NCBI GenBank assembly: GCA_023145275.1
Contig: JAGLEB010000065.1
Span: 1 to 13,689, forward strand
Reading direction: 5' to 3'
From: Flavobacteriales bacterium
GTDB taxonomy: Bacteria; Bacteroidota; Bacteroidia; Flavobacteriales; JADGDT01
Length of the DNA stretch: 13,689 nt
Below are positions 5,351 through 13,421 of this stretch, one piece after another. Positions within the stretch are counted from its first letter, which is position 1; every line of letters begins with the position of its first letter. Both the position numbers and the translations under genes were made by a program. The notes below the pieces were generated by a model, which was not told where the DNA came from, made no database searches, and was given only the letters and a program-made list of their open reading frames with translations.

Positions 5351-8300
5351 TTAATTTTGAGTATTAATAGATTCACCTTGAGTAGCAGATTTTGCTTTAA
5401 TTTCGCTTAAATGTGTTCTAGCTTCATTATTAATATCTTCGAATTTGAAGTTTTTAATAATAGTTTCTAAGGTGTAAATAGCTTGATATTGATCGTTAAG
5501 AGCTTCGAAATTCTTAGCCATAACTAAAAGAGATTTAGCTCCCCAATATTTGTATCCAGAGTATTTAGAGGCTATCTCAAAAATAACTTTATTAGATTCT
5601 TCATATTGTTCATTACTATTCAAGAAATAGGCGTTGTAATACATTGCTTCAGCTTTTACTTCTCCTTTCGAAGTTATCATAAGCTTTTCGTAGCTTCTTT
5701 TTGCTAAATCTATATCTCCCTTACTCATTGCTCCTCTAGCAATGATTAATTCAGCTTCAGACTTAACTTTGTCGCTCACTTTTGTGTTCATTGCAACAAT
5801 TGTAGCAGATTCAAGTGCTTTGTCTAAATCACCTTTACCATTGTACAGTCTCATTAAGTTGATGTCGGCATAAGTTTTGTTTTGTGGCAACTCAGCAACT
5901 TTTAGCAGCCTGTCTAGTGCTGAAATTGCTTTTGTTGTATCAGTGTTCTTTAAATATATCTCAGACGATCTTACTAATGATCTTTCGGTAAATTCGTTAT
6001 TGTCTTTTACAAGTACTGATTCATAGTTGATTAAGGCCTTGTCGTATTCTGCAGCTTGGTATTCGCACTGTGCTAAATAGAAATGAGCGTTCAGTCTCGA
6101 AATTCCTTTAGGGAAATCTTTTAAGTAATTTTTAAATGATGGTTTAGCCTGATTACAGTTACCTTTCATAAAGGCTTTTTCTCCAGCTAGGTATGATGTA
6201 GAGTCTGCTTCAGCCTGTGTTATATCAACAAAGTCTAAAGTTTTTACCCACGAAACATACTCTGAAGCCTGTCCCATGTCAATATAAATTTTTCTAGATC
6301 CAGCAACTGCTTGTTTAGCTTCCGAGGTAGAAGGGTATTTGTCTACAACTTCTTTGTACTCTCGTAATGCTTCACTGTTCTTGTTAGAATTATAATAAAT
6401 TAAGGCCTCTTTCAGTTTCGCTTTTGGAACATAAGAGCTTCCTGGGTATTTAGATTCTATTTTTTTGTATGACTTCAGAGCTTTCTCATTTTCGTTAGCT
6501 CTTGTGTACGAACTTCCAAGTAAGTATAGTGCATCATCGCCAAGTTTCGATTTTGGATATTTAGATAAAAGAGAGTTCAAAGTCTCAATTCTCTGAGAAT
6601 TTCGCCCAATCAATCCATAACAAACGGCTTTCTGATATGTAGCGTAATCAGCTTCATAATCGTTTAGGTTTATTGAGTTGTTATAGTTTTCAAGTGCTGG
6701 CCAATATTTTGCTTCCATGAAATAAGAATCTCCCAAACGCAAATAAGTATCGTTCTTAAGCTTGTCATTTTCAATGTCAGTTTTTAGGAAAGCTTCAAAT
6801 TCAGCAACAGCTTCAGCATAATTTTTTAGTTTAAACTGGGTGTATCCAATATTGTAAGGAAGCATTTTTGCCTCTGGAGTTTCAGGACTAGGATCTTCTA
6901 GTCTAAATGCTTTAAAAGCAACTAATGCTTCATGAAATGATCCTAACCTGTATTCACTTTCCGCTAACCAATATTTAGCTTTTCCCCTGTATTCAACGTT
7001 ATAACCGTAGTTGATTGATTTTTGAAATGAAGCTTTTGACTCTCCAAACCTTTCATCATCAAAATATTCTACACCTTGCAAGTAAGCAGCTTTTTGGTAT
7101 AAGACTTTCATTTTGTACGAGTTTAAATCTGTAGAATCTAAAACTCTCATTACCTCTATGTAGTCGTTTGATGTTAGGTAAGATTCAACCAAAAGTTGGT
7201 AAATTTCGGACTTGTGAAGCGAGTTAGGGTAGTTTCTAAGATACCTGTTTAATGCTAGTGAAGGACTTTCTGCAATATTCCCAACTTCGTAACTCAATCG
7301 AGCGTAATTGTATAAAGCATCTTCTTTGATGGTTTGATTGTATTCCATCATCGATGCCGAGCCAAAGGCATTTAGTGCCTCGTTCTTTTTATCTAGCTTC
7401 AAATAGCACGCTGCTAGATTATAGTAGGCATTTTGTGCAACTTCTGATTCTGTACTGATAATTTTGTTGAAATAAGAAATAGCCTTTTCGTATTCCTGCC
7501 CTTGGTAGTAAGCGTATCCAATTTGGTAAAAATGTGTATTGTCAAATTTACCTTTACGACCCTTGTAGTTTAAAAGGTGCGTAAGAGATTTGTCAAAGTC
7601 TTTTAGGTTGAAGTAGCTTTCACCAACTAATTTCGATAAATCAGAGAACTGTTTAGATCTTTTGCTTTTTAATAAAGGTAATGCTTCGTCAATTGCCTCT
7701 TGGTATTTTTTTTGATTAAAATAGATCTGAGAAATGAAAAATGGTACTTGCTGCGAATATCTTCTGTCATTTTTCACCTGCTCAAAATATTTTAGAGCAG
7801 TTTGATTATTGTTTTGAAGATAGGCTATGTGAGCATAGTAGTACTTCGCTTCAGTGCCGTATTTACGAGAATTAAAAACTTTTGAGAAAGAAATTTTTGC
7901 TTTGTCGTATTTTTTTGAAACATATTCAACATACGCTTTCTTGAATAAGAAATCATCTCTATCCTGTCCTTTTAAATCATAAGGATCAATTTTGTAGAAC
8001 CACGTTAACGATTTCGAATATTTTCCCTGATCGTAATAGTAGTTGGCAATATCTATTATTGCGTCATTTTTATGTGGTGAAGTAGGATTTTTTTCAATGA
8101 ATTTTTTTAAATTCTTATCCGCATATTTCTCACCCAATTTTACACTACATAGCGAAGCATAATACTCCGAAGAAGAGCTTATTGCTTCGCTAGTGCCTTC
8201 TTTGTTCTTTATGTTTTCAAATTCTAGTTGTGCCGCAGCATACTGCTTATTGTGATAAAGCATCACAGCCTTGTCGTAATCTTTCTGACTATTTAAATAA

Positions 8301-8377
8301 ATAGTAGACTGCTGAGCATTCGTGTTTACAAGAAATGTAAGTATAAATAGAGCAGTTAAAGTAAAATTTCTAAGCAT
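5351..8377 (-). CDS. Large periplasmic TPR-repeat protein
   Basis: This 1008-residue protein has a signal peptide (MLRNFTLTALFILTFLVNTNAQ). The rest is almost wholly tetratricopeptide-like helical pairs with a spacing of about 34-37 residues. Typical units are YYYDQGKYSKSLTWFYKI, AYYQGQEYEKAISYFNKII and LGSSYTRANENEKALKSYKKI. The units resemble the Sel1-free YbgF/BamD style of TPR, which binds other proteins in the envelope. There is no membrane helix after the signal, no lipobox and no catalytic domain, so it is expected to be a soluble periplasmic solenoid. Its stop is 4 nt from the start of the outer-membrane barrel gene, which points to a shared complex. The partner, cargo and process are not known to me. 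A general scaffold or outer-membrane assembly role is only an inference. Confidence 0.9.
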   Translation of the reverse strand: MLRNFTLTALFILTFLVNTNAQQSTIYLNSQKDYDKAVMLYHNKQYAAAQLEFENIKNKEGTSEAISSSSEYYASLCSVKLGEKYADKNLKKFIEKNPTSPHKNDAIIDIANYYYDQGKYSKSLTWFYKIDPYDLKGQDRDDFLFKKAYVEYVSKKYDKAKISFSKVFNSRKYGTEAKYYYAHIAYLQNNNQTALKYFEQVKNDRRYSQQVPFFISQIYFNQKKYQEAIDEALPLLKSKRSKQFSDLSKLVGESYFNLKDFDKSLTHLLNYKGRKGKFDNTHFYQIGYAYYQGQEYEKAISYFNKIISTESEVAQNAYYNLAACYLKLDKKNEALNAFGSASMMEYNQTIKEDALYNYARLSYEVGNIAESPSLALNRYLRNYPNSLHKSEIYQLLVESYLTSNDYIEVMRVLDSTDLNSYKMKVLYQKAAYLQGVEYFDDERFGESKASFQKSINYGYNVEYRGKAKYWLAESEYRLGSFHEALVAFKAFRLEDPSPETPEAKMLPYNIGYTQFKLKNYAEAVAEFEAFLKTDIENDKLKNDTYLRLGDSYFMEAKYWPALENYNNSINLNDYEADYATYQKAVCYGLIGRNSQRIETLNSLLSKYPKSKLGDDALYLLGSSYTRANENEKALKSYKKIESKYPGSSYVPKAKLKEALIYYNSNKNSEALREYKEVVDKYPSTSEAKQAVAGSRKIYIDMGQASEYVSWVKTLDFVDITQAEADSTSYLAGEKAFMKGNCNQAKPSFKNYLKDFPKGISRLNAHFYLAQCEYQAAEYDKALINYESVLVKDNNEFTERSLVRSSEIYLKNTDTTKAISALDRLLKVAELPQNKTYADINLMRLYNGKGDLDKALESATIVAMNTKVSDKVKSEAELIIARGAMSKGDIDLAKRSYEKLMITSKGEVKAEAMYYNAYFLNSNEQYEESNKVIFEIASKYSGYKYWGAKSLLVMAKNFEALNDQYQAIYTLETIIKNFKFEDINNEARTHLSEIKAKSATQGESINTQN

Positions 8378-8415
8378 ATTGATATTTTAATTAAAAACGT
8401 TATTCAAAACGAGTT

Positions 8416-8423
8416 CAAATATA
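8416..8423 (-). promoter_or_regulatory. Candidate -7 element for the TPR/beta-barrel operon
   Basis: On the minus strand TATATTTG fits TAnnTTTG, 38 nt before the TPR gene ATG. No exact TTTG lies 19-21 nt upstream. The 126-nt gap to rlmF has no convincing terminator, so readthrough from rlmF is also possible. Confidence 0.4.
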
Positions 8424-8503
8424 AAACAATCAAAATGCTATTTTAGTATATTTTGCAGCAATATTTTTACAATGTTTAGACTGAAAATCCAATTGCAATA
8501 GAA

Positions 8504-9469
8504 TTACTCCCAACGAGTTTTAATCCATTGTTTTTGTTGTCTTTTATCTAAGAAAGTCCAAGCTACAATTCTGCTAGTTTTAGTTCCTTGTCCCATCTCA
8601 ATAGTCTTTACCTCTTTAGCATTAGCCTTTTTTAATGCCTCATATGCACTATTGAGGTTTGTAGTTTTTGAGACAATTGTAGAAAACCAAAAGCACGATT
8701 TAGAAAATTGGGTGCTTTGTCTAATCATATCACGAACAAACTTTCTTTCTCCACCTTTTGTCCATAACTCATTGCTTTGACCACCAAAGTTTAATGTTAC
8801 ATCTTTTACCTTTTCTTTTCTAAGACTGCTCAGCTTTCTTAGAGTACCCGAAAGGGCTTCTTCGGCAGAGGCGTGGAATGGGGGGTTGCAAACTGTTAAG
8901 TCAACTATTTCATCTTCTAAAATTGCTCCGTAAAGTATGTTCTTTTTATTTTTCTGTAGTCTAAGCTCTATTTTTCCATTTAGCGCTTCATTAGATTCCA
9001 CAGTGTGTTTTGCAGCCTGAATAGCTATAGGATCAATATCAGTACCTATAAATGTCCAATTATATTCGCGATTACCAATGATTGGGTAGATACAGTTTGC
9101 TCCAACTCCAATATCAAGACATTTTATTTGGTTGCCAGTAGGTATTGGTCCATCTTTAGTTGTAGCTAATAATTCGGCCATGTGATGTATGTAATCAGCA
9201 CGTCCTGGAATAGGAGGACAGAGATAATCCTTAGGAATATTCCATTTTTCAATTTTGTAGAAATGCTTAAGCAATGCTTTGTTAAGAGTTTTTACAGCCT
9301 CAGGGTTAAAAAAATCAATAGACTCATCATTGAACTTGTTTATTTTTACATACTGCTCTAATTCAGGGCAGCTAGTAATAAGCGCCTTAAAATCGTATCT
9401 ATTCTTGTGTTTGTTCTTTGGGTGAAGTTTAGATTTAACCTCTGTGTGTTCTTTCTTTTTATTTTGCAT
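8504..9469 (-). CDS. rlmF: 23S rRNA (adenine(1618)-N6)-methyltransferase RlmF
   Basis: RlmF (YbiN) uses S-adenosylmethionine to methylate N6 of A1618 in 23S rRNA. The 321-residue length fits the family. Family hallmarks are RYDF (24-27), IPGRADYIHHMAELL (87-101), the SAM-binding motif LDIGVGANCIYPIIG (118-132) with acidic GTDIDP (142-147), and the catalytic CNPPFHAS (194-201) of adenine-N6 methylases. The N terminus is strongly basic (about 1-24), as expected for rRNA binding. The first ATG of the frame gives this start. The VF530 gene lies 44 nt upstream on the same strand and is probably cotranscribed with it. Confidence 0.95.
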   Translation of the reverse strand: MQNKKKEHTEVKSKLHPKNKHKNRYDFKALITSCPELEQYVKINKFNDESIDFFNPEAVKTLNKALLKHFYKIEKWNIPKDYLCPPIPGRADYIHHMAELLATTKDGPIPTGNQIKCLDIGVGANCIYPIIGNREYNWTFIGTDIDPIAIQAAKHTVESNEALNGKIELRLQKNKKNILYGAILEDEIVDLTVCNPPFHASAEEALSGTLRKLSSLRKEKVKDVTLNFGGQSNELWTKGGERKFVRDMIRQSTQFSKSCFWFSTIVSKTTNLNSAYEALKKANAKEVKTIEMGQGTKTSRIVAWTFLDKRQQKQWIKTRWE

Positions 9470-9513
9470 CCTAGTCTATTGTATTAATCTCTTATTAATC
9501 TAATAATTCAATT

Positions 9514-9750
9514 TTACCTTTTAGCGATCAATGTCAAATATAATTTTTCTACCTTTTCTCTAGCCCAAGGTGTTTTTCGCAAAAACTTCAGGCATGATTT
9601 TACAGATGGATCTTTTTTGAAACAATTAATGTTAATCATGTAGCTTAGTTCGCTCCATCCAACCTCACGCTCAAGGTACTCCAAAATATCAGCAAGTTTT
9701 ACACCGTGTAAAGGGTTGTTTACTTGAATGTTTTCCTTATTATCTTCCAT
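9514..9750 (-). CDS. VF530 family (DUF2132) small DNA-binding-like protein
   Basis: This 78-residue protein matches the VF530 family almost end to end. It has NPLHGVKLADILEYL near the N terminus, then VGWSELSYMININCF and DPSVKSCLKFLRKTPWAREKVEKLYL. The family is named after the Vibrio fischeri protein VF530, whose structure suggested DNA binding. A cellular role is not established. No signal peptide or membrane segment is present, so it should be cytosolic. It heads the minus-strand block, with rlmF 44 nt downstream, and a -7-like element lies 45 nt before its ATG. Confidence 0.9.
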   Translation of the reverse strand: MEDNKENIQVNNPLHGVKLADILEYLEREVGWSELSYMININCFKKDPSVKSCLKFLRKTPWAREKVEKLYLTLIAKR

Positions 9751-9794
9751 CTTTAATAATATAGTTTATACACTAACAGCATAATGAATTATTG

Positions 9795-9802
9795 CAAAAA
9801 TA
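9795..9802 (-). promoter_or_regulatory. Candidate -7 element for VF530-rlmF
   Basis: On the minus strand TATTTTTG fits TAnnTTTG, 45 nt before the VF530 gene. No exact TTTG is found at -33. One copy of the TTGCAATA octamer overlaps it. Confidence 0.4.
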
Positions 9803-9983
9803 GTGTTTTATTGTGATGAATCTAGCAAGTGAAAATTATTATTCGCAGAAGGCAACATTAATAAAATGCTATAGCTCTATAATTTGTAAATATTTCTCAT
9901 ATTGCAAAACAAATATTGAATCGAAAAGAGAAGATTCGAGTGTTGCAATAATTTGATATAAAAATCCTTTTAGTGGGGGTAGT

Positions 9984-9991
9984 TAATTTTG
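9984..9991 (+). promoter_or_regulatory. Candidate -7 element for the DUF4870 gene
   Basis: TAATTTTG fits TAnnTTTG and would give a leader of about 60 nt before the ATG at 10059. There is no TTTG at the correct -33 distance; the nearest (9952-9955) is 28 nt away. Confidence 0.35.
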
Positions 9992-10058
9992 TATTCCAAG
10001 CACTTTTACCTGTACAAATGTAGTGGGTTTGTAATCAAACAATAGTAAATATATACTT

Positions 10059-10400
10059 ATGATGAAAGAAGATAGACAATTTTTAATGCTTACTCACTTA
10101 TCTCAATTAGCTGGATTAGTATTGCCTTCAGCCGGTAGCTTGATAGTACCATTAGTTTTGTGGATGTCAAAAAAGGATGAAATATACGATTTGGATAGGC
10201 AAGGAAAAGATATTGTTAATTTTCAGCTGTCAATGTTTATTTACAGTTTGGTAAGCTTAGTTCTGTTGATTGTAGGTATAGGTTTTATTATGTTACTTGT
10301 TATTTGGTTTATTTCAATATTATTTCCTGTAATCAATGCTATAAATGTGAATAATGGCAAACCATATTCTTATCCTTTAACAATTCAATTACTAAAATAA
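10059..10400 (+). CDS. DUF4870 family small membrane protein
   Basis: This 113-residue protein has the DUF4870 (Tic20-like fold) layout. An N-terminal MLTHLSQLAGLVLP helix leads into a first membrane segment (about 13-36). The conserved polar loop KKDEIYDLDRQGKDIVNFQLS (39-59) follows, then a long hydrophobic region of two helices (about 60-96) ending near FPVINAINVNNGKPY. NxQLS and the NAxxxNxGK ending are typical of the family. The function is unknown. The frame opens with two Met codons, so the start may be 10059 or 10062. It lies 96 nt upstream of glpD on the same strand, and whether it shares that transcript is unclear. Confidence 0.88.
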   Translation: MMKEDRQFLMLTHLSQLAGLVLPSAGSLIVPLVLWMSKKDEIYDLDRQGKDIVNFQLSMFIYSLVSLVLLIVGIGFIMLLVIWFISILFPVINAINVNNGKPYSYPLTIQLLK

Positions 10401-10496
10401 TTAACTGTGTTTACTGTTTAAATGCATTGTTTGTTTAATTATGAATATGTAGCTTTATAGGATTGAGATTATAAACCAATCTATACCACAAAGCCT

Positions 10497-12071
10497 ATGC
10501 TAGATATTGTTAAAAGAGATAAACTCATCTCAAAGCTAAATGATGATTTTGTTTGGGATGTTGTAATTATTGGTGGAGGAGCTTCTGGCTTGGGAGCTGC
10601 TTTAGAATCAGTCACTAGGGGGTATAAAACTTTACTTTTAGAGCAATACGATTATACAACTGGTACATCAAGTAGAAGTACTAAGCTTGTTCATGGGGGA
10701 GTTAGATATCTTGCTCAAGGTGATATCTCATTGGTTTTAGAAGCACTGAAAGAACGTGGCTTATTACTCCAAAATGCACCACATTTAGTCACTAATAAGA
10801 AGTTTTTAATACCAACATATTCATGGTGGTATAAACCTTTTTATACTATTGGACTTACTATGTATGACTTACTGGCAAGAGATTTAAGCTTTGGTAAATC
10901 AATACCTTTCTCTAAAGAAACAACTTTATTGAAAATGCCTTCCTTAATAAAAAAAGGACTTACTGGAAGTGTTTTGTATCACGATGGACAGTTTGATGAT
11001 GCAAGGTTGGGCCTAAATCTAGCCCAAAGCATTCTTGAAAAAGGAGGTGTGACGCTTAATTACTTTAAAGTAAATGGGTTGATTAAAGAAAACGGTAGAG
11101 TAAATGGAGTACTTGCTGTTGATCAAGAGACTGGCGAAGAGTATAATATTCGGTCAAAATCTGTATTAAATGCTACAGGTGTTTTTGTCGACTCTATATT
11201 AAAAGAGGATAATGCTGACTCTAAAGATGTTGTGATGGCTAGTCAAGGGGTTCACCTTGTTATAGATAAAGAATTTTTGAATTCAGAATATGCCATAATG
11301 ATTCCGAAAACTTCTGATGGAAGAATACTTTTTGCTGTGCCTTGGCATGATAAAGTCATTCTTGGTACAACTGATATTCCAAAAGAAAAGGCTTTGATAG
11401 AACCGCTTGCTACTGATGGTGAAATAGATTTTATCTTAGAAACTGCTGGTCGTTATCTAGAGAAAGCACCTACTAGAGCTGATGTGAAAAGTGTTTTCGC
11501 TGGTTTGCGACCACTAGCAGCAACAGATGAAGGGGTAGATGGTAAAACAAAAGAAATATCTCGTAGTCATAAAATATTAGTTTCAAACTCAGGTTTAGTT
11601 AGCATAATTGGAGGAAAATGGACTACTTACCGTCAAATGGGAGAAGATGTTATAAATAAACTAGCTAAAGTAAATGGTCTAGAAGATAAAGAGTCAATAA
11701 CAGAGCATTTAAAAATTCACGGATATAAGGAAGGAGTAGATTTTGATGATCCTTTATTCTTTTATGGATCAGATAGAGAAAAAATCCTAGATTTGGTTAA
11801 GTCTAATCCTGAGTTTGGAGATTATGTTAGTGAACGTTTAAGAATTATTAAAGCTCAGGTAGTGTTTGCAGTGAGAAATGAGATGGCTGTAAAAGTAATT
11901 GATGTTTTAGCTCGAAGAACTAGAGCTTTGTTTTTAGATGCTAAAGAGAGTGTTGTAATGGCAGAGGAAGTTGCAAAGATTATGGCTGAAGAACTTGGAA
12001 AAGATGATGTATGGAAGAAAAAGGAAATTGATTTTTTCAAAGAAATATCAAAGAGCTATATTTTAAATTAA
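10497..12071 (+). CDS. glpD: Glycerol-3-phosphate dehydrogenase, FAD-dependent
   Basis: GlpD oxidises sn-glycerol 3-phosphate to dihydroxyacetone phosphate at the inner face of the cytoplasmic membrane and passes electrons to quinone. The 524-residue length fits the aerobic single-subunit form. The FAD-binding motif IIGGGASGLG is at 24-33, followed by GTSSRSTKLVHGGVRYL (56-72). FAGLRPL (334-340) and GGKWTTYR (372-379) are typical of the family, and a C-terminal helical domain fills ~390-524. No membrane helix is expected, since the family binds the membrane peripherally. The ATG at 10497 gives a normal N terminus, with the dinucleotide-binding strand starting near residue 20. glpT begins 9 nt downstream, so the two form an operon. 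No strong promoter is visible in the 96-nt gap before it. Confidence 0.96.
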   Translation: MLDIVKRDKLISKLNDDFVWDVVIIGGGASGLGAALESVTRGYKTLLLEQYDYTTGTSSRSTKLVHGGVRYLAQGDISLVLEALKERGLLLQNAPHLVTNKKFLIPTYSWWYKPFYTIGLTMYDLLARDLSFGKSIPFSKETTLLKMPSLIKKGLTGSVLYHDGQFDDARLGLNLAQSILEKGGVTLNYFKVNGLIKENGRVNGVLAVDQETGEEYNIRSKSVLNATGVFVDSILKEDNADSKDVVMASQGVHLVIDKEFLNSEYAIMIPKTSDGRILFAVPWHDKVILGTTDIPKEKALIEPLATDGEIDFILETAGRYLEKAPTRADVKSVFAGLRPLAATDEGVDGKTKEISRSHKILVSNSGLVSIIGGKWTTYRQMGEDVINKLAKVNGLEDKESITEHLKIHGYKEGVDFDDPLFFYGSDREKILDLVKSNPEFGDYVSERLRIIKAQVVFAVRNEMAVKVIDVLARRTRALFLDAKESVVMAEEVAKIMAEELGKDDVWKKKEIDFFKEISKSYILN

Positions 12072-12080
12072 TGATATACT

Positions 12081-13421
12081 ATGTTAGAGTTTTTAAAACA
12101 ATTGCCTGATAAAACAGAACTGCCTAAAGAGAAGGTAGACTCAACGTATAAAAAAATGCGTTTTCAAGTATTTGCGGGTATTTTTATTGGATATGCGGGT
12201 TATTATTTAGTGAGGAAAAATTTCTCATTGGCTATGCCAAGCCTAATTGAGCAAGGGTTTACAAAGACTGAATTGGGTTTCGCCTTATCTGGAGTTTCTA
12301 TTGCTTATGGATTGAGTAAGTTTTTAATGGGGAATGTTTCAGATAGGAGCGATGCTAGAAAATTCATGTCCATTGGATTAGCTTTATCTGGCTTGATGAT
12401 GGTAGCTATGGGGATTTTTCCTTTTGCTACATCTTCAATTACTGTAATGTTTATTATTCTATTGTTTAACGGTTGGTTTCAAGGTATGGGTTGGCCTCCG
12501 AGTGGTAGAGTTATGGTGCATTGGTTTTCTATAAGCGAGCGTGGTACGAAGATGTCTTTCTGGAATGTAGCTCATAATGTCGGAGGTGGATTAATTGGCC
12601 CTTTGTCTATATTAGGCTTAGCACTATTTAATGATTGGCACTCTACATTCTACTTTCCAGGTTTTATTGCTATAGGAATTTCTTTGTTGATTTATGTATT
12701 GGTCAGAGATAGGCCTAAGTCCGTTGGCTTGCCAGCGATTGAAGAATATAGAAATGACTATCCCGAAAACCTTGAAGAGGCTAGCGAAAAGAAAATTTCG
12801 GCAAAAGATATATTTCTGAAATATATATTAAAAAACAAGATGCTTTGGCTTATAGCTATTGCAAATGCTTTTGTATATTTAGTTAGGTATGGAGTATTAG
12901 ATTGGGCGCCAACATACCTGTCAGAGGCTAAAGGATTCTCAATGGATGAGTCTGGATGGGCATATTTTGCATATGAATGGGCTGGTATACCAGGTACTAT
13001 TTTAGCAGGATATCTCAGTGATAAATGGTTTAAAGGCAAGCGAGCACCAGTTAGTATTATGTATATGGTGTTAGTGCTAATCGCCGTAATTATTTATTGG
13101 AAAAACCCTGTTGGCAACCCGATGATAGATAATCTTTCGTTAATATCTATTGGCTTTTTAATTTATGGTCCTGTTATGTTGATAGGTGTACATGCCTTAG
13201 ATTTAGTGCCTAAAAATGCTGCTGGAACAGCTGCTGGGTTTACCGGATTGTTTGGCTACCTTGGTGGTGCAGTCTTTGCCAATATTGCAATGGGTTCTAT
13301 TGTAGATAGCTTCGGATGGGATGGAGGTTTTGTTACTTTAATTGCCGCTTGTGTGTTCTCTATAGTTCTTATTGGATTTAGTTGGAGAATTGAAAATAGA
13401 AATATTAAATATGAACAATAA
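12081..13421 (+). CDS. glpT: Glycerol-3-phosphate/phosphate antiporter (MFS, OPA family)
   Basis: This 446-residue major facilitator protein has about 12 membrane segments in two halves, split by a polar loop near 210-245. GlpT imports glycerol 3-phosphate in exchange for inorganic phosphate across the inner membrane. The substrate-binding residues of E. coli GlpT are all present, and at the same numbers: Arg45 in YYLVRKNFS, His165 in WNVAHNVGG and Arg269 in VYLVRYGVLDW. The family signature GWFQGMGWPPSGR occupies 131-143. This makes GlpT more likely than the hexose-phosphate carrier UhpT or the regulator UhpC, although transport of related phosphates cannot be excluded. It starts 9 nt after glpD and its end overlaps the next gene by 11 nt. 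Confidence 0.95.
   Translation: MLEFLKQLPDKTELPKEKVDSTYKKMRFQVFAGIFIGYAGYYLVRKNFSLAMPSLIEQGFTKTELGFALSGVSIAYGLSKFLMGNVSDRSDARKFMSIGLALSGLMMVAMGIFPFATSSITVMFIILLFNGWFQGMGWPPSGRVMVHWFSISERGTKMSFWNVAHNVGGGLIGPLSILGLALFNDWHSTFYFPGFIAIGISLLIYVLVRDRPKSVGLPAIEEYRNDYPENLEEASEKKISAKDIFLKYILKNKMLWLIAIANAFVYLVRYGVLDWAPTYLSEAKGFSMDESGWAYFAYEWAGIPGTILAGYLSDKWFKGKRAPVSIMYMVLVLIAVIIYWKNPVGNPMIDNLSLISIGFLIYGPVMLIGVHALDLVPKNAAGTAAGFTGLFGYLGGAVFANIAMGSIVDSFGWDGGFVTLIAACVFSIVLIGFSWRIENRNIKYEQ

Larger units (their letters stand above)
9751..10058. other. 308-nt divergent intergenic region with repeated TTGCAATA motif
   Basis: This gap lies between the divergent VF530 and DUF4870 genes and contains no credible ORF. 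It has three copies of the octamer TATTGCAA or its complement TTGCAATA, at 9790-9797, 9900-9907 and 9943-9950. The last two form the outer arms of a nested inverted repeat, with inner arms GAATC (9918-9922) and GATTC (9933-9937). GTTTG/CAAAC (10027-10040) forms a small inverted repeat before the DUF4870 gene. Candidate -7 elements face each way. Confidence 0.55.

Noticed and set aside
5347..5376. Upstream start (5376) for the beta-barrel gene
   Set aside because: It would overlap the TPR gene and put ten extra residues before a clean signal peptide that begins at the ATG at 5346.
3559..8377. Type IX secretion or gliding genes
   Set aside because: The barrel is twice the size of PorP/SprF and lacks their motifs, and no other Por, Gld or Spr gene is near.
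10401..10496. A promoter for glpD (ATTG, 20-nt gap, TAGCTTTA)
   Set aside because: Both boxes depart from the TTTG/TAnnTTTG consensus, and the match is no better than expected in AT-rich DNA.
11855..12040. Minus-strand ORF inside glpD
   Set aside because: Its Ser/Ala/Thr-rich translation is a shadow of the glpD C-terminal helices.
12758..13039. Minus-strand ORF inside glpT
   Set aside because: It is antisense to conserved GlpT sequence that includes Arg269.
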